From: Novosphingobium naphthalenivorans NBRC 102051 | GTDB taxonomy: Bacteria; Pseudomonadota; Alphaproteobacteria; Sphingomonadales; Sphingomonadaceae | DNA: 53,971 nucleotides | NCBI RefSeq assembly: GCF_001590985.1 | Contig: NZ_BCTX01000033.1 | Location: 1 to 53,971 of the forward strand | Direction of reading: 5' to 3' | Part shown: positions 35,302 to 44,240 of the stretch, in pieces | Layout: each line of letters starts with the position of its first letter | Position numbering within the stretch: the stretch's first letter is position 1 | Notes under the pieces: model-generated | Told to the model about the DNA's origin: nothing | Databases searched by the model: none | What the model saw: only the letters and a program-made list of their open reading frames with translations | Translations under genes and position numbers: made by a program

Positions 35302-36965
35302 CACGCAGCCTCCGCCACGCTGGAGGTGGCAGGCCCCTCTTCGATGATCTCGTCGATCAGCGGACCGCAGGCGCCGCAGCCGGTCGAAGCGCCCGTCGCC
35401 GTGGCCACAGCCTCGCGGGTGGCCGCCCCGGCGACGATGGCATCCTCGATCATGCCCACGTTGACTGCCTTGCACTTGCAAAGCCCCTCGGCGCGGCGTT
35501 CCGCCTCCACCTCTTCGGGCGTCATGGCAGCGGCGATTTCCTCGCCCTCGGCCATGGCCTTGTCCTGCCAGCTCACTTGCCCCGGCACTTCCCACGGCGC
35601 GGGCTTGCGCACCTGTTCCCACATCGGGTTGGAGAGCGTGCGGTCAATCTCCTTCACCATCTCGACCATGCCGTGATAGCCGGCAAAGGCGCAGTGGCGT
35701 TCCTGATTGATGTCCATCCACGGCATCGAGGCCTTGAGCGCGATGAACTGCGAACGCCCGCCCGAAAGCATGATGTCCGCTTCCGCCGTCTTGAGCTTGC
35801 GGTACATCTCGCGCGGAGTGAGATCGTCAAACATGTGGGCATCGTCGCCCATCAGCTTCTTGATCTTGTCCTTGTCTTCCTTGGTCGATTTCTTGACCGA
35901 GGTGCCGACGATCTCCATGCCCGCTTCCTGCAGCGCGGCCACCACCGACCACGACTTCACGCCGCCGGTGATGAGCAGGACCTTCTTGCCCTTCAGGCGC
36001 GCGGCATAAGGCGCAATGGCCTCCCAGGCGCGGGCTTCCTCACGGGCGATCACGGCCTCAGTGCGGTCCATCAGTTCCGGATCGGCACCGCGCTCGATGA
36101 GCAGGCGGGCAATCTCGCGCAAGCTGTCGGACATGTCCCCAATGCCGTAGAACGAGCCCTCGAAGAAGGGGATCTCGTACTTCTCCTCCATCTTGCGGGC
36201 GACGTTGATCATCGCCTTGGAGCAGACCATCATCGCCGCCTTGGCACGGTGCGACCAGGCCACTTCCTTGTAGCGCGCATCGCCCGAGATGCAGGAGAGG
36301 ATGCGGATGCCGAGCTCGTCGAGCAGCGGCTTCACCTGCCACAGTTCGCCGGCTAGGTTGTATTCGCCGATGATGTTGATGTCGTAAGGCGTGGTGTACT
36401 CGGGCTCCTGCGTGCCGATCACATGCTTCAGGATCGCTTCGCCCGCGAGCTTATTGCCGAGGTTCTTGGGCCCCACGAAGCCGGGCGAGAGGATCGGGAC
36501 ACAGGGCGTCTCGAACTTGGCCGTAGCGGCCTTGCAGACGGCCTCGATGTCGTCGCCGATCATCGCGGGCACACAGGTCTGATAAACGAAGACCGCCGGC
36601 GGGGCGTACTTGTCGACGATCTCCTTGATCGCCTTGAACAGGTGCTTCTCACCGCCGAAGACGATGTCCGTCTCGGTCATGTCGGTGGTGAAGCCGGTGC
36701 GGTAGAGCGAGGAGGCGGACGTCTTCGCGCCGCGGTTGTCCCAGGAATTGCCTTCGCAGGCGATGGGACCGTGGACGAGGTGCGCCACGTCCGTGATGGG
36801 CTGGAGCGCGATCTTCGCTCCGTCGAAGGCACAGCCGCCAGCGGCGCCCCCGGGCTGGAGCTGCTTGGTGCAGCCCTTCTTGCGTTCTTTTTCCGACTTG
36901 GCCTGGTTCTTCGCGCAACCGGGTTCGTTGAACACTTCCTGGATGGTCTGGTTCACACTGCTCAT
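35301..36965 (-). CDS. nifE: NifE with C-terminal [2Fe-2S] BFD-like domain
   Basis: 554-residue NifE. The scaffold part (residues 1-475) holds cluster cysteines in FDGAKIALQPITDVAHLVHG, PIACEGNSWDNRGA and [18 protein letters not shown]. An extra C-terminal part (about 490-545) has CKC (Cys496, Cys498) and GCGACG (Cys530, Cys533), the pattern of the BFD-like [2Fe-2S] domain also found in NifU. Such a domain could pass electrons to the NifEN clusters. It is longer than the usual ~450-470 residues of Azotobacter NifE; some rhizobial NifE are long too. Last gene upstream: nifK, 79 bp away across a hairpin. Confidence 0.95.
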   Translation of the reverse strand: MSSVNQTIQEVFNEPGCAKNQAKSEKERKKGCTKQLQPGGAAGGCAFDGAKIALQPITDVAHLVHGPIACEGNSWDNRGAKTSASSLYRTGFTTDMTETDIVFGGEKHLFKAIKEIVDKYAPPAVFVYQTCVPAMIGDDIEAVCKAATAKFETPCVPILSPGFVGPKNLGNKLAGEAILKHVIGTQEPEYTTPYDINIIGEYNLAGELWQVKPLLDELGIRILSCISGDARYKEVAWSHRAKAAMMVCSKAMINVARKMEEKYEIPFFEGSFYGIGDMSDSLREIARLLIERGADPELMDRTEAVIAREEARAWEAIAPYAARLKGKKVLLITGGVKSWSVVAALQEAGMEIVGTSVKKSTKEDKDKIKKLMGDDAHMFDDLTPREMYRKLKTAEADIMLSGGRSQFIALKASMPWMDINQERHCAFAGYHGMVEMVKEIDRTLSNPMWEQVRKPAPWEVPGQVSWQDKAMAEGEEIAAAMTPEEVEAERRAEGLCKCKAVNVGMIEDAIVAGAATREAVATATGASTGCGACGPLIDEIIEEGPATSSVAEAA

Positions 36966-36996
36966 CGAAAAGCTCCCCGGTTGCGCTTGAAACCTC

Positions 36997-37032
36997 CCCC
37001 CGCCATGCCCGCGAAAGCCGGAATGGCGGGGG
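36997..37032 (-). other. Hairpin between nifK and nifE
   Basis: CCCCCGCCAT (36997-37006) pairs perfectly with ATGGCGGGGG (37023-37032) with a 16-base loop, in the 79-bp gap. No U-run follows on the minus strand, so it may stabilise the nifHDK part of the message rather than stop it. Confidence 0.65.
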
Positions 37033-37044
37033 AAATCCGTGACA

Positions 37045-38604
37045 TCAGCGAATGATGTCGTAGCTGTAGTCGGTCTTGGCGGGCACGTTGGTGGTCGCGT
37101 CCATGTGCTCGAAGATCCGGTCGAGGATCGTCACGAGAACATTGAGACCACCCTGGTAGCCCCACACCGGGTAGCGGTGCTTGTGGTGCCGGTCGAAGAT
37201 CGGGAAGCCGATCCGGATCAGCGGCACGCCGGTGTCACGCTCCAGGTACTTGCCGTAGGTGTTGCCGATGATGAAGTCCGGCTTCTCCGTGAACAGCAGC
37301 GAGCGCATGTGCCACAGGTCCTTGCCCGGATAGGCCTTGCAGTTCGCGCCGAACGGCGAGGACGCGAAAAGCTCTTCCATCTTGGCCGCCCAGGCCTTGC
37401 CGCCGTTGGTCGAGAGGACCACGATCGGCTCGCCGCCCAGTTCCATCACGAACTTGGCGAGACCATAGGCAAGGTCCGGATCGCCGTAGATGGCGAACTT
37501 CTTGCCGTGGATGTGGGCATTGGAGTCGGCGATCGCGTCAACCAGACGGCCACGTTCCTTGGCCAGCTCGTCAGGGATCTCGACACCGGCGAGACGGGCG
37601 GCTTCCATCACGAAGCTGTCGGTCGCCTCGACGCCGATCGGGTGGTTGAACGCCACCGTTTCCTGGCCGTGCGCGGCGATGAACGGCAGGGTCTTCTCAG
37701 TGCAGTATTCCTGCATCGAGATGGTCGCCTTGGCGTGAAGCGCGTTGGCCGCGTCCTCCAGCGTGGTACCGCCGTCGTACATGCGGAACTCGCCGTCGGT
37801 CGGGGTGTCCCAGACGTCCGACTGGTCGCCCACGATCGTGTAGTCGATCTTCATCATGTCGAAGATGCGCTTCACTTCGCGCAGGTTGCCCACGGCATAG
37901 CCGTCGAACCCGTTGAGGAAGTTGATCTTCCCGTTGGGAACGCGGACCATCGGCTCGACGGTCTTGGCCTTGCCGTCCCAGAAGTGCTCCAGGATGCCCT
38001 TCATGGCATTGTCGTAGCCGGTGATGTGGCTGCCGACGAACGCCGGGGTGTGGGCGAAGGGAACGTCGTATTCGGCCGGAACCGATTCCTTTTCCTTCGC
38101 CGTCTTGATGAAGGCGTTGAGGTCGTCACCGATGACTTCCGCCATGCAGGTGGTGGAGACCGCGATCATCTTGGGCTTGTACATGTTGTAGGCGTTGGCA
38201 AGGCCGTCGATCATGTTGTTCAAGCCGCCGAACACCGCCGCGTCCTCGGTCATCGACGAGGAGACGCACGAGGTCGGCTCCTTGAAGTGGCGCGAGAAGT
38301 GCGAGCGGTAGTAGGCCACGCAGCCCTGCGAACCATGCACGAAGGGCAGCGTGCTCTCGAAGCCGACCGCGGCGAAGACGGCGCCGAGCGGCTGGCACGC
38401 CTTGGCCGGGTTGACGGTGAGCGCCTCACGGCTGAAGTTGAGTTCCTTGTACTCTTCGGTCTTGGCCCATTCGCGAACCCGGGCCACCTCTTCGGCGGGG
38501 TGCGGGTTCTCGAATTCCGCTTTCTTGCGGGCGAGCATGTCGGTGTATTCCTCACCGCGGAACAGCTCGAAGTGGTCCTTAACCTTATCTGCGTCCTGGG
38601 GCAT
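37045..38604 (-). CDS. nifK: Nitrogenase MoFe protein beta subunit
   Basis: 519-residue beta subunit. P-cluster cysteines are in [40 protein letters not shown] and [20 protein letters not shown]. The N-terminal extension [20 protein letters not shown] is normal for NifK of this length. It shares the P-cluster with NifD and completes the MoFe tetramer. It is 35 bp after nifD. Confidence 0.98.
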   Translation of the reverse strand: MPQDADKVKDHFELFRGEEYTDMLARKKAEFENPHPAEEVARVREWAKTEEYKELNFSREALTVNPAKACQPLGAVFAAVGFESTLPFVHGSQGCVAYYRSHFSRHFKEPTSCVSSSMTEDAAVFGGLNNMIDGLANAYNMYKPKMIAVSTTCMAEVIGDDLNAFIKTAKEKESVPAEYDVPFAHTPAFVGSHITGYDNAMKGILEHFWDGKAKTVEPMVRVPNGKINFLNGFDGYAVGNLREVKRIFDMMKIDYTIVGDQSDVWDTPTDGEFRMYDGGTTLEDAANALHAKATISMQEYCTEKTLPFIAAHGQETVAFNHPIGVEATDSFVMEAARLAGVEIPDELAKERGRLVDAIADSNAHIHGKKFAIYGDPDLAYGLAKFVMELGGEPIVVLSTNGGKAWAAKMEELFASSPFGANCKAYPGKDLWHMRSLLFTEKPDFIIGNTYGKYLERDTGVPLIRIGFPIFDRHHKHRYPVWGYQGGLNVLVTILDRIFEHMDATTNVPAKTDYSYDIIR

Positions 38605-38639
38605 CGAAGCCTCCTGTCAAATGAGTGGGTGAGAAGCCG

Positions 38640-40142
38640 TTACTCGGCGGCAATGGCCATGTAGTCGCCGTCGTCCTTCTTCCAGGGCGTCGGGGCCATC
38701 TTCCAGACGGGCGAGTTGATCGCCATGTCCATGTCGCGGGCGAAGATCGCGAAGCCGTCGTAGCCGTGGTAAGGGCCCGAGTAGTCCCAGCTGTGCATCT
38801 GGCGGAACGGCACGCCCATCTTCTGGAAGACGTACTTTTCCTTGATGCCCGAACCGACGAGGTCCGGCTGGATCTTCTCGACGAACTTCTCGAACTCGTA
38901 GCCGGTCACGTCGTCGTAGATCAGCGTGCCGTCCTTGACGTAGTGCTGGGCCGTGCGCTGATAGTCGTCGTTGTGGCCGAATTCGTAGCCGGTGCCGACC
39001 ACGTCCATGCCGAGGTCCTCATAGGCACCGATCACGTGACGCGGGCGCAGACCGCCGACGTAGAGCATGACCTTCTTGCCTTCGAGGCGCGGCTTGTACT
39101 TGGCGATCACCGCTTCCATCAGCGGCTTGTACTTGGCGATGACGCGCTCGGCGCCTTCCTGGATGCTCTCGTCGAAGTAGGCGGCGATCTTGCGCAGCGA
39201 TTCCTCGATCTTGCTCGGGCCGAAGAAGTTGTATTCGCACCAGGGAATACCGTACTTCTCTTCCATGTGGCGCGAGATGTAGTTCATCGAGCGGTAGCAG
39301 TGCAGGACGTTGAGCTTCGCCTTGGGCGTCGCTTCCAGTTCGGCGATCGAGCCGTCGCCCGACCACTGCGCCACGACGCGAAGACCCATTTCCTCCAGCA
39401 GGATGCGGCTGGACCAGGCGTCGCCGCCGATGTTGTAGTCGCCGATGATGGCCACGTCATAGGGGCCGGGCTCGAACAGCGGTTCCTTGTCTTCGCACTT
39501 GTCGAAGACCCAGTCGCGCACGGCGTCGTTGGCGATGTGGTGGCCCAGCGACTGCGAAACGCCGCGGAAGCCTTCGCAGCGCACCGGAACGATGGTCTTG
39601 CCGTCGTATTCCTTGCTCTTGGCCTTCGAAACGGCCTCGATGTCGTCGCCGATCAGGCCGATCGGGCATTCGGACTGGACGGTGATGCCCTTGTTCAGCG
39701 GGAACAGCATCTCGATCTCGTCCATGATCTTGGCGAGCTTCTTGTCGCCGCCGAAGACGATGTCCTTTTCCTGGAAGTCGGAGGTGAACTGCATCGTCAC
39801 GAACGTGTCGATGCCGGTCGTGCCGATGTAGTAGTTGCGGCGGGCAGCCCAGCTGTACTGGCCGCAGCCGACCGGGCCGTGGCTGATGTGGATCATGTCC
39901 TTGATCGGGCCCCAGACCACGCCCTTCGAGCCGGCATAAGCACAGCCGCGGATGGTCATCACGCCCGGGATGGACTTGATGTTGGACTTCACGCCGCAGT
40001 CGCTCTTGCCCTCTTCGTGGACGTTGAGGTGCTTGGCGCGGCGCTTGGCCGTCTTGGCCGGATAGACTTCAAGGACTTCCTGGATCAACGCCCGGTTGCG
40101 TTCCTTGACTTCTGCAATGTCTGTGGGGTTCGAGACGCTCAT
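38640..40142 (-). CDS. nifD: Nitrogenase MoFe protein alpha subunit
   Basis: 500-residue alpha subunit, Mo type. P-cluster ligands are in [16 protein letters not shown] and [20 protein letters not shown]. FeMo-co ligands are the Cys in [20 protein letters not shown] and the His in [20 protein letters not shown]. It has no delta-subunit gene (vnfG/anfG) next to it, so it is a molybdenum enzyme. It is separated from nifH by 97 bp with a perfect 12-bp hairpin. Confidence 0.98.
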   Translation of the reverse strand: MSVSNPTDIAEVKERNRALIQEVLEVYPAKTAKRRAKHLNVHEEGKSDCGVKSNIKSIPGVMTIRGCAYAGSKGVVWGPIKDMIHISHGPVGCGQYSWAARRNYYIGTTGIDTFVTMQFTSDFQEKDIVFGGDKKLAKIMDEIEMLFPLNKGITVQSECPIGLIGDDIEAVSKAKSKEYDGKTIVPVRCEGFRGVSQSLGHHIANDAVRDWVFDKCEDKEPLFEPGPYDVAIIGDYNIGGDAWSSRILLEEMGLRVVAQWSGDGSIAELEATPKAKLNVLHCYRSMNYISRHMEEKYGIPWCEYNFFGPSKIEESLRKIAAYFDESIQEGAERVIAKYKPLMEAVIAKYKPRLEGKKVMLYVGGLRPRHVIGAYEDLGMDVVGTGYEFGHNDDYQRTAQHYVKDGTLIYDDVTGYEFEKFVEKIQPDLVGSGIKEKYVFQKMGVPFRQMHSWDYSGPYHGYDGFAIFARDMDMAINSPVWKMAPTPWKKDDGDYMAIAAE

Positions 40143-40185
40143 TTCGATGCACTCCTGCTTTTATCGGGCCGGTTTGATCCGGGAA

Positions 40186-40220
40186 CCGTCCCCCGCTGGG
40201 TTGCGGGCAGCGGGGGACGG
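40186..40220 (-). other. Perfect 12-bp stem-loop between nifH and nifD
   Basis: CCGTCCCCCGCT (40186-40197) pairs with AGCGGGGGACGG (40209-40220) around an 11-base loop. No U-run follows. In other diazotrophs a nifH-nifD stem-loop protects the nifH transcript, giving excess NifH; the same role is likely here. Confidence 0.8.
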
Positions 40221-40239
40221 GCCTTGCGGCAACCTGGGA

Positions 40240-41121
<882 letters not shown>

Positions 41122-41232
41122 CTAAGCTGTTCTTCGCGGTACTCCGGGGCGGTTGCCTGCTCCGGACTCTCCCCGTCGCCCATGTTCTCCTGCGGCGGGT
41201 CAGCGGGCCGAAACGCGCTGTGCCGGCTATTG

Positions 41233-41248
41233 TGCAATGCCCGTGCCA
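41233..41248 (-). promoter_or_regulatory. Sigma-54 promoter of nifHDK
   Basis: Minus strand TGGCACGGGCATTGCA is an exact TGGCACG-N4-TTGCA. The nifH ATG is about 120 bp downstream. The 357-bp nifH/pseudo-receiver gap also holds two NifA sites and a plus-strand promoter. Confidence 0.95.
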
Positions 41249-41318
41249 AATGCTCGCAGGCGCAGCAAAGTGACGCTTTTCCGGGTATTTCCGAGTTATG
41301 TCGGGCGATGTCGCACCA

Positions 41319-41334
41319 TGTGACAAAGCGGACA
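41319..41334. promoter_or_regulatory. NifA UAS in the nifH control region, a
   Basis: TGTGACAAAGCGGACA is TGT-N10-ACA. Its centre is 80 bp upstream of the nifH GG element, typical spacing for NifA sites. Confidence 0.85.
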
Positions 41335-41347
41335 AACACACCGGACT

Positions 41348-41363
41348 TGTCGCAAAGGACACA
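41348..41363. promoter_or_regulatory. NifA UAS in the nifH control region, b
   Basis: TGTCGCAAAGGACACA is TGT-N10-ACA. It is centred 109 bp from the nifH GG and 65 bp from the plus-strand GG, so it could serve both. Confidence 0.85.
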
Positions 41364-41418
41364 TGCGACACAGGGCACTGGCGGCACAGATCCGGCGGTT
41401 TTTGCGGCGCAGCAGGAT

Positions 41419-41434
41419 TGGCGCGCGACTTGCT
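41419..41434 (+). promoter_or_regulatory. Sigma-54 promoter for the pseudo-receiver gene
   Basis: TGGCGCGCGACTTGCT fits TGGCACG-N4-TTGCT with one substitution (A to G). It ends 35 bp before the ATG at 41470. Confidence 0.85.
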
Positions 41435-41469
41435 TGTCAAAAAACGCAAACAACTGATGGAGATGCCCC

Positions 41470-41901
41470 ATGCAGATCGGTGTCGAAACCTCCAAGGCCG
41501 TCGACCAGCGGCGTATATTCGTCGTCGATGAAGACGAGATCACGCGCGCCGCGCTGCAGTTCATGCTGCACGACGAGATCGAGACCCATGAACTGACCAG
41601 CCTCGCCGAAGCCTATGAAAAGGGTCAGGACTGGCTGCTGCCCGACGTGCTGATCCTCGGCATGTCGATCCTGAAGGCGCATGGCGTCGAAGTCCTGGAC
41701 GAGATCGCGGCGCGCTATCCGGCGGCCCGCGTGCTGATCGTGGCGGGCAAGGAAGACGAGGAACTGGGGCTGGCCGCGCTCAAGGCCGGTGCTGCAGGCG
41801 CCCTGCTCAAGCCGCTGCGGATCGAAGCGGTGCGCCAGAAGGTGGACACCATCCTGGGCCGCGCGGGCGGCGCGGAACTGATACAACTGGGCGGTCTGTA
41901 A
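41470..41901 (+). CDS. Pseudo-receiver, single-domain response-regulator-like protein
   Basis: 143-residue protein with the receiver fold. The acidic pocket is present (RIFVVDEDEIT, Asp20/Glu21/Asp22) and the conserved Lys is at 114 (GALLKPLRIEA). The phospho-acceptor position, normally Asp in LLD, is Gly64 (DVLILGMSIL), and the conserved Thr/Ser is Ala92 (VLIVAGKED). It is therefore unlikely to be phosphorylated. It has no output domain. Divergent from nifH behind its own sigma-54 promoter, it should be made with nitrogenase and may act by protein contact. Its partner is unknown. Confidence 0.85.
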   Translation: MQIGVETSKAVDQRRIFVVDEDEITRAALQFMLHDEIETHELTSLAEAYEKGQDWLLPDVLILGMSILKAHGVEVLDEIAARYPAARVLIVAGKEDEELGLAALKAGAAGALLKPLRIEAVRQKVDTILGRAGGAELIQLGGL

Positions 41902-41959
41902 AAGACCGTCTCATTCGGGGGATGTCTGCGGGGCACACCTACATAAGGAGTGTCACCCG

Positions 41960-42166
41960 ATGAAAATCAGCGCGCGTAATCAGATTTCCGGAACCGTCAC
42001 CACCATCACCCCCGGCGCCGTCAACGGCTCGGTCAAGGTCGATATCGGCGGCGGAACCGTGGTCACGTCCAACATCACCGAGGAATCCATTGCCGAGCTC
42101 GGCCTGGCGGTCGGCGATGCGGTGACGGTGATCATCAAGGCCAGCGACGTCCTGATCGGGAAATAG
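41960..42166 (+). CDS. mop: Molbindin (Mop), single TOBE domain
   Basis: 68-residue molybdate-binding protein. MKISARNQISGTVTTITPGA is the classic Mop opening, and VNGSVKVDIGGGTVVTSNIT and DAVTVIIKASDVLIGK complete the domain. Mop proteins form oligomers that bind and buffer cytosolic molybdate for FeMo-co synthesis. AAGGAG lies upstream. It follows the pseudo-receiver by 58 bp and likely shares its sigma-54 promoter. Confidence 0.93.
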   Translation: MKISARNQISGTVTTITPGAVNGSVKVDIGGGTVVTSNITEESIAELGLAVGDAVTVIIKASDVLIGK

Positions 42167-42188
42167 CCGGCCTCTTGCCTCCGATCGG

Positions 42189-42665
42189 TCAGTATTCGGC
42201 GGCAAGGATGATATGCGAGGCCTTGAAGCACGCGAGCGTGTGCGCGCCGGGGACGAGATTCAGTTCCCGGCGCGAATGGCTGGTCACGATCGCGGCCAGT
42301 TCGCGCCCGCCGCCGATGTCGAGCACGACTTCGCTTTCGACGGGGCTGTCCGTCACATCGACGACAGTCCCGCCGATCAGATTGCGGGCCGAGAGGCGCA
42401 AGCCCGGCGTGTCGGCCAGCAGCGTGATGAAGCTTGCATTGATCAGCGCCACCGCACGGCCGCCGGGATGCAGGTCGAGCGAGGTCACGCACGAATTGGT
42501 GACAAGCGCGTCGATCACGATGCAGTCGTTGACCAGCAGCCCCACTTCGGCATTCACCGGGCCGTGGACGATGGCGGTCACGATGCCGTCGAGCATGTTG
42601 CGCGCGCTGGTGCGCAGACGGCGTGACGGAAACTGGGCGCCAAGGCGGACGACACTGGCCATCAT
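42189..42665 (-). CDS. Di-molbindin, two TOBE/Mop domains
   Basis: 158-residue protein with two Mop-like units. The first is about residues 20-85 (TSARNMLDGIVTAIVHGPVN to ALINASFITLLAD) and the second about 90-158 (LSARNLIGGTVVDVTDSPVE to ACFKASHIILAAEY). The layout resembles the C-terminal regions of ModE or a stand-alone di-Mop, but no DNA-binding part is present. It probably binds molybdate. It ends 22 bp from the converging mop gene and overlaps the upstream glutaredoxin gene by 1 bp. Confidence 0.88.
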   Translation of the reverse strand: MMASVVRLGAQFPSRRLRTSARNMLDGIVTAIVHGPVNAEVGLLVNDCIVIDALVTNSCVTSLDLHPGGRAVALINASFITLLADTPGLRLSARNLIGGTVVDVTDSPVESEVVLDIGGGRELAAIVTSHSRRELNLVPGAHTLACFKASHIILAAEY

Positions 42666-42979
42666 CAGACGCCCTCGCCCGCGAACAGCGCCTGCAGTTC
42701 GCCGCTGGCGAACATGTCGCGCACGATGTCGCTGCCGCCGATGAATTCGCCCTTCACATAGACCTGCGGCAATGTCGGCCAGTCCGAATATTCCTTGATG
42801 CCTTCGCGCAGGAACGGGTCATCGAGTACGTTCACGCCCACGTAGGGCCGGCCGATCGCGTCGAGCACTTTCACCACGCCAGCGGAAAAGCCGCATTGCG
42901 GCGCGGCGGGATTGCCTTTCATGAAAACGACGATCTCGTTTTCAGTAACAAGCGTGCGGATGCGATCGGACGTGGTCAT
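42665..42979 (-). CDS. Monothiol glutaredoxin (CGFS), copy 2
   Basis: 104-residue Grx4/GrxD-type protein. The active motif CGFS is in PAAPQCGFSAGVVKVLDAIG, and PTLPQVYVKGEFIGGSDIVR is the glutathione site. CGFS glutaredoxins carry [2Fe-2S] clusters and pair with BolA, which is coded nearby. Very similar to the copy at 43340-43657, pointing to tandem duplication around a ferredoxin gene. Confidence 0.92.
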   Translation of the reverse strand: MTTSDRIRTLVTENEIVVFMKGNPAAPQCGFSAGVVKVLDAIGRPYVGVNVLDDPFLREGIKEYSDWPTLPQVYVKGEFIGGSDIVRDMFASGELQALFAGEGV

Positions 42980-42994
42980 GGGAACGGGCTCCGG

Positions 42995-43336
42995 CTAACG
43001 GGAAAGGACGACCACCAGCTCCTCGGCGAGCTGGTCATTTTTCAGATGACTTTCAAAGATCGCGTCGATGTCTTCTTCCTTCTGCGGCCGATACCAGACG
43101 CCTTCGGGATAGATGACCATCAGCGGCCCGGCCGAGCAGAAGCCCATGCAGCCCGCCAGAGTGAAACCGACTTCGGCGGAAAGCCCGCTTTCCTCGATCT
43201 TCTTGCCCAGCTTCTCCCAGAGCGGCTGGGCGCCGCTGGCCCCGCAACTGCCGCGCGGATGCATCGGCGGGCGCTGCGTGGCGCAGGCGAAGATGTGCCG
43301 CTTGTAGAGCTGGGGAAGTTCCTCGGGCAGCTCCAT
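42995..43336 (-). CDS. Thioredoxin-like [2Fe-2S] ferredoxin
   Basis: 113-residue protein with cysteines at 18, 31, 63 and 67. The spacing C-X12-C and C-X3-C equals the thioredoxin-like ferredoxins of Aquifex and the Azotobacter FeFd type. Segments are RHIFACATQRPPMHPRGSCG and LAGCMGFCSAGPLMVIYPEG. It lies between the two glutaredoxin genes and may take part in cluster transfer or electron supply to nif proteins. Confidence 0.9.
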   Translation of the reverse strand: MELPEELPQLYKRHIFACATQRPPMHPRGSCGASGAQPLWEKLGKKIEESGLSAEVGFTLAGCMGFCSAGPLMVIYPEGVWYRPQKEEDIDAIFESHLKNDQLAEELVVVLSR

Positions 43337-43339
43337 GGC

Positions 43340-43657
43340 TCAGGCGGCTCCCTGCGGCGCCACCAGCGCCTGCAATTCGCCGCTGTCGTACATTTCGCGC
43401 ACGATGTCGCTGCCGCCGACGAATTCACCCTTGACGTAGAGCTGCGGGATCGTCGGCCAGTCGGAGTATTCCTTGATGCCTTCGCGGATGAAGGGATCCT
43501 CCAGCACGTTGACGCTGGCATAGGGCTGGCCCAGTGCCGCCAGGACTTTCACGACGGCGGCCGAAAAACCGCACTGCGGCGCCTGCGGCACGCCCTTCAT
43601 GAACAGGACGATATCATTTTCCGTAACGAGTTTCGTGATCCGGTCGCTGGTGCTCAT
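43340..43657 (-). CDS. Monothiol glutaredoxin (CGFS), copy 1
   Basis: 105-residue CGFS glutaredoxin, with APQCGFSAAVVKVLAALGQP and PTIPQLYVKGEFVGGSDIVR. It lies next to bolA, its usual partner, and is a paralog of the copy at 42665-42979. It may be the original or the duplicate; the sequence alone does not say. Confidence 0.92.
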   Translation of the reverse strand: MSTSDRITKLVTENDIVLFMKGVPQAPQCGFSAAVVKVLAALGQPYASVNVLEDPFIREGIKEYSDWPTIPQLYVKGEFVGGSDIVREMYDSGELQALVAPQGAA

Positions 43658-43673
43658 GATCCGTGTTCCTTAA

Positions 43674-43910
43674 TCAGGTTTCGGGAACGAAAGTCTGCAG
43701 CGCGAGCGCGTGCAGTTCGCCGCCCACGTCCGTGCCGATCGCGGCATAGACCATCTTGTGCTGCTGGATGCGGCTCTTGCCCACGAAGGCAGCGGACGTG
43801 ACGCGCGCCGCCCAGTGATCGCCGTCACCGGCCATGTCGACCATCAGCACTTTGGCATCGGGGAAGGCCGCGGTGATGCGGCTTTCGATTTCGGCTGCGT
43901 CCATCGGCAT
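43674..43910 (-). CDS. BolA family protein
   Basis: 78-residue BolA protein. ESRITAAFPDAKVLMVDMAG and RIQQHKMVYAAIGTDVGGEL contain the family helix-turn-helix and the conserved His of the VxxxxxHKMV motif. BolA forms [2Fe-2S] heterocomplexes with CGFS Grx to direct cluster delivery. The two Grx genes lie just downstream. Confidence 0.92.
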   Translation of the reverse strand: MPMDAAEIESRITAAFPDAKVLMVDMAGDGDHWAARVTSAAFVGKSRIQQHKMVYAAIGTDVGGELHALALQTFVPET

Positions 43911-43922
43911 GGCAGATGCTCC

Positions 43923-44204
43923 TCAGACGAACGTGAGGACTTCGACAGTCACGTCCTCGGTGCCAAGGATCGTGGCCATGCAAGCATAACGCGACTTGGA
44001 GCTGGCACCGACGATCATGTCGAGCTTGCCGTTTTCCTCCGCCGTGATCTTCGAGAGTCCCTTGCGGCCTTCGAGCACGAAGAGGTGGCAGGCGTCCGAG
44101 CAGGTGTGCTCGGCCGGGTCGACACCATTGATGAGCTTGAGCAGCGAAACGCCCTCGGGTGCATCCACGGTCTTTCCGGCGGGCATGATGGTAAGCGTAG
44201 TCAT
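43923..44204 (-). CDS. [2Fe-2S] ferredoxin-like protein with three cysteines
   Basis: 93-residue Isc/plant-type ferredoxin fold. MPAGKTVDAPEGVSLLKLIN opens, and the usual ending is SSKSRYACMATILGTEDVTV. Only three cysteines are visible: Cys35 and Cys39 (HTCSDACHLFV) and Cys75. Typical members have C-X5-C-X2-C and a distant fourth. Here the middle is shortened to C-X3-C-His, so His40 may replace a ligand, or a three-Cys or no-cluster form may apply. It lies between the DegT-like gene and bolA. Confidence 0.82.
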   Translation of the reverse strand: MTTLTIMPAGKTVDAPEGVSLLKLINGVDPAEHTCSDACHLFVLEGRKGLSKITAEENGKLDMIVGASSKSRYACMATILGTEDVTVEVLTFV

Positions 44205-44240
44205 GGCAGTGGTCTTCCTGTCTTCAGTAAATGCCTGTCT

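Noticed and set aside
41309..41325. Extra NifA site in the nifH control region
   Set aside because: TGT and ACA are separated by 11 bases rather than 10.
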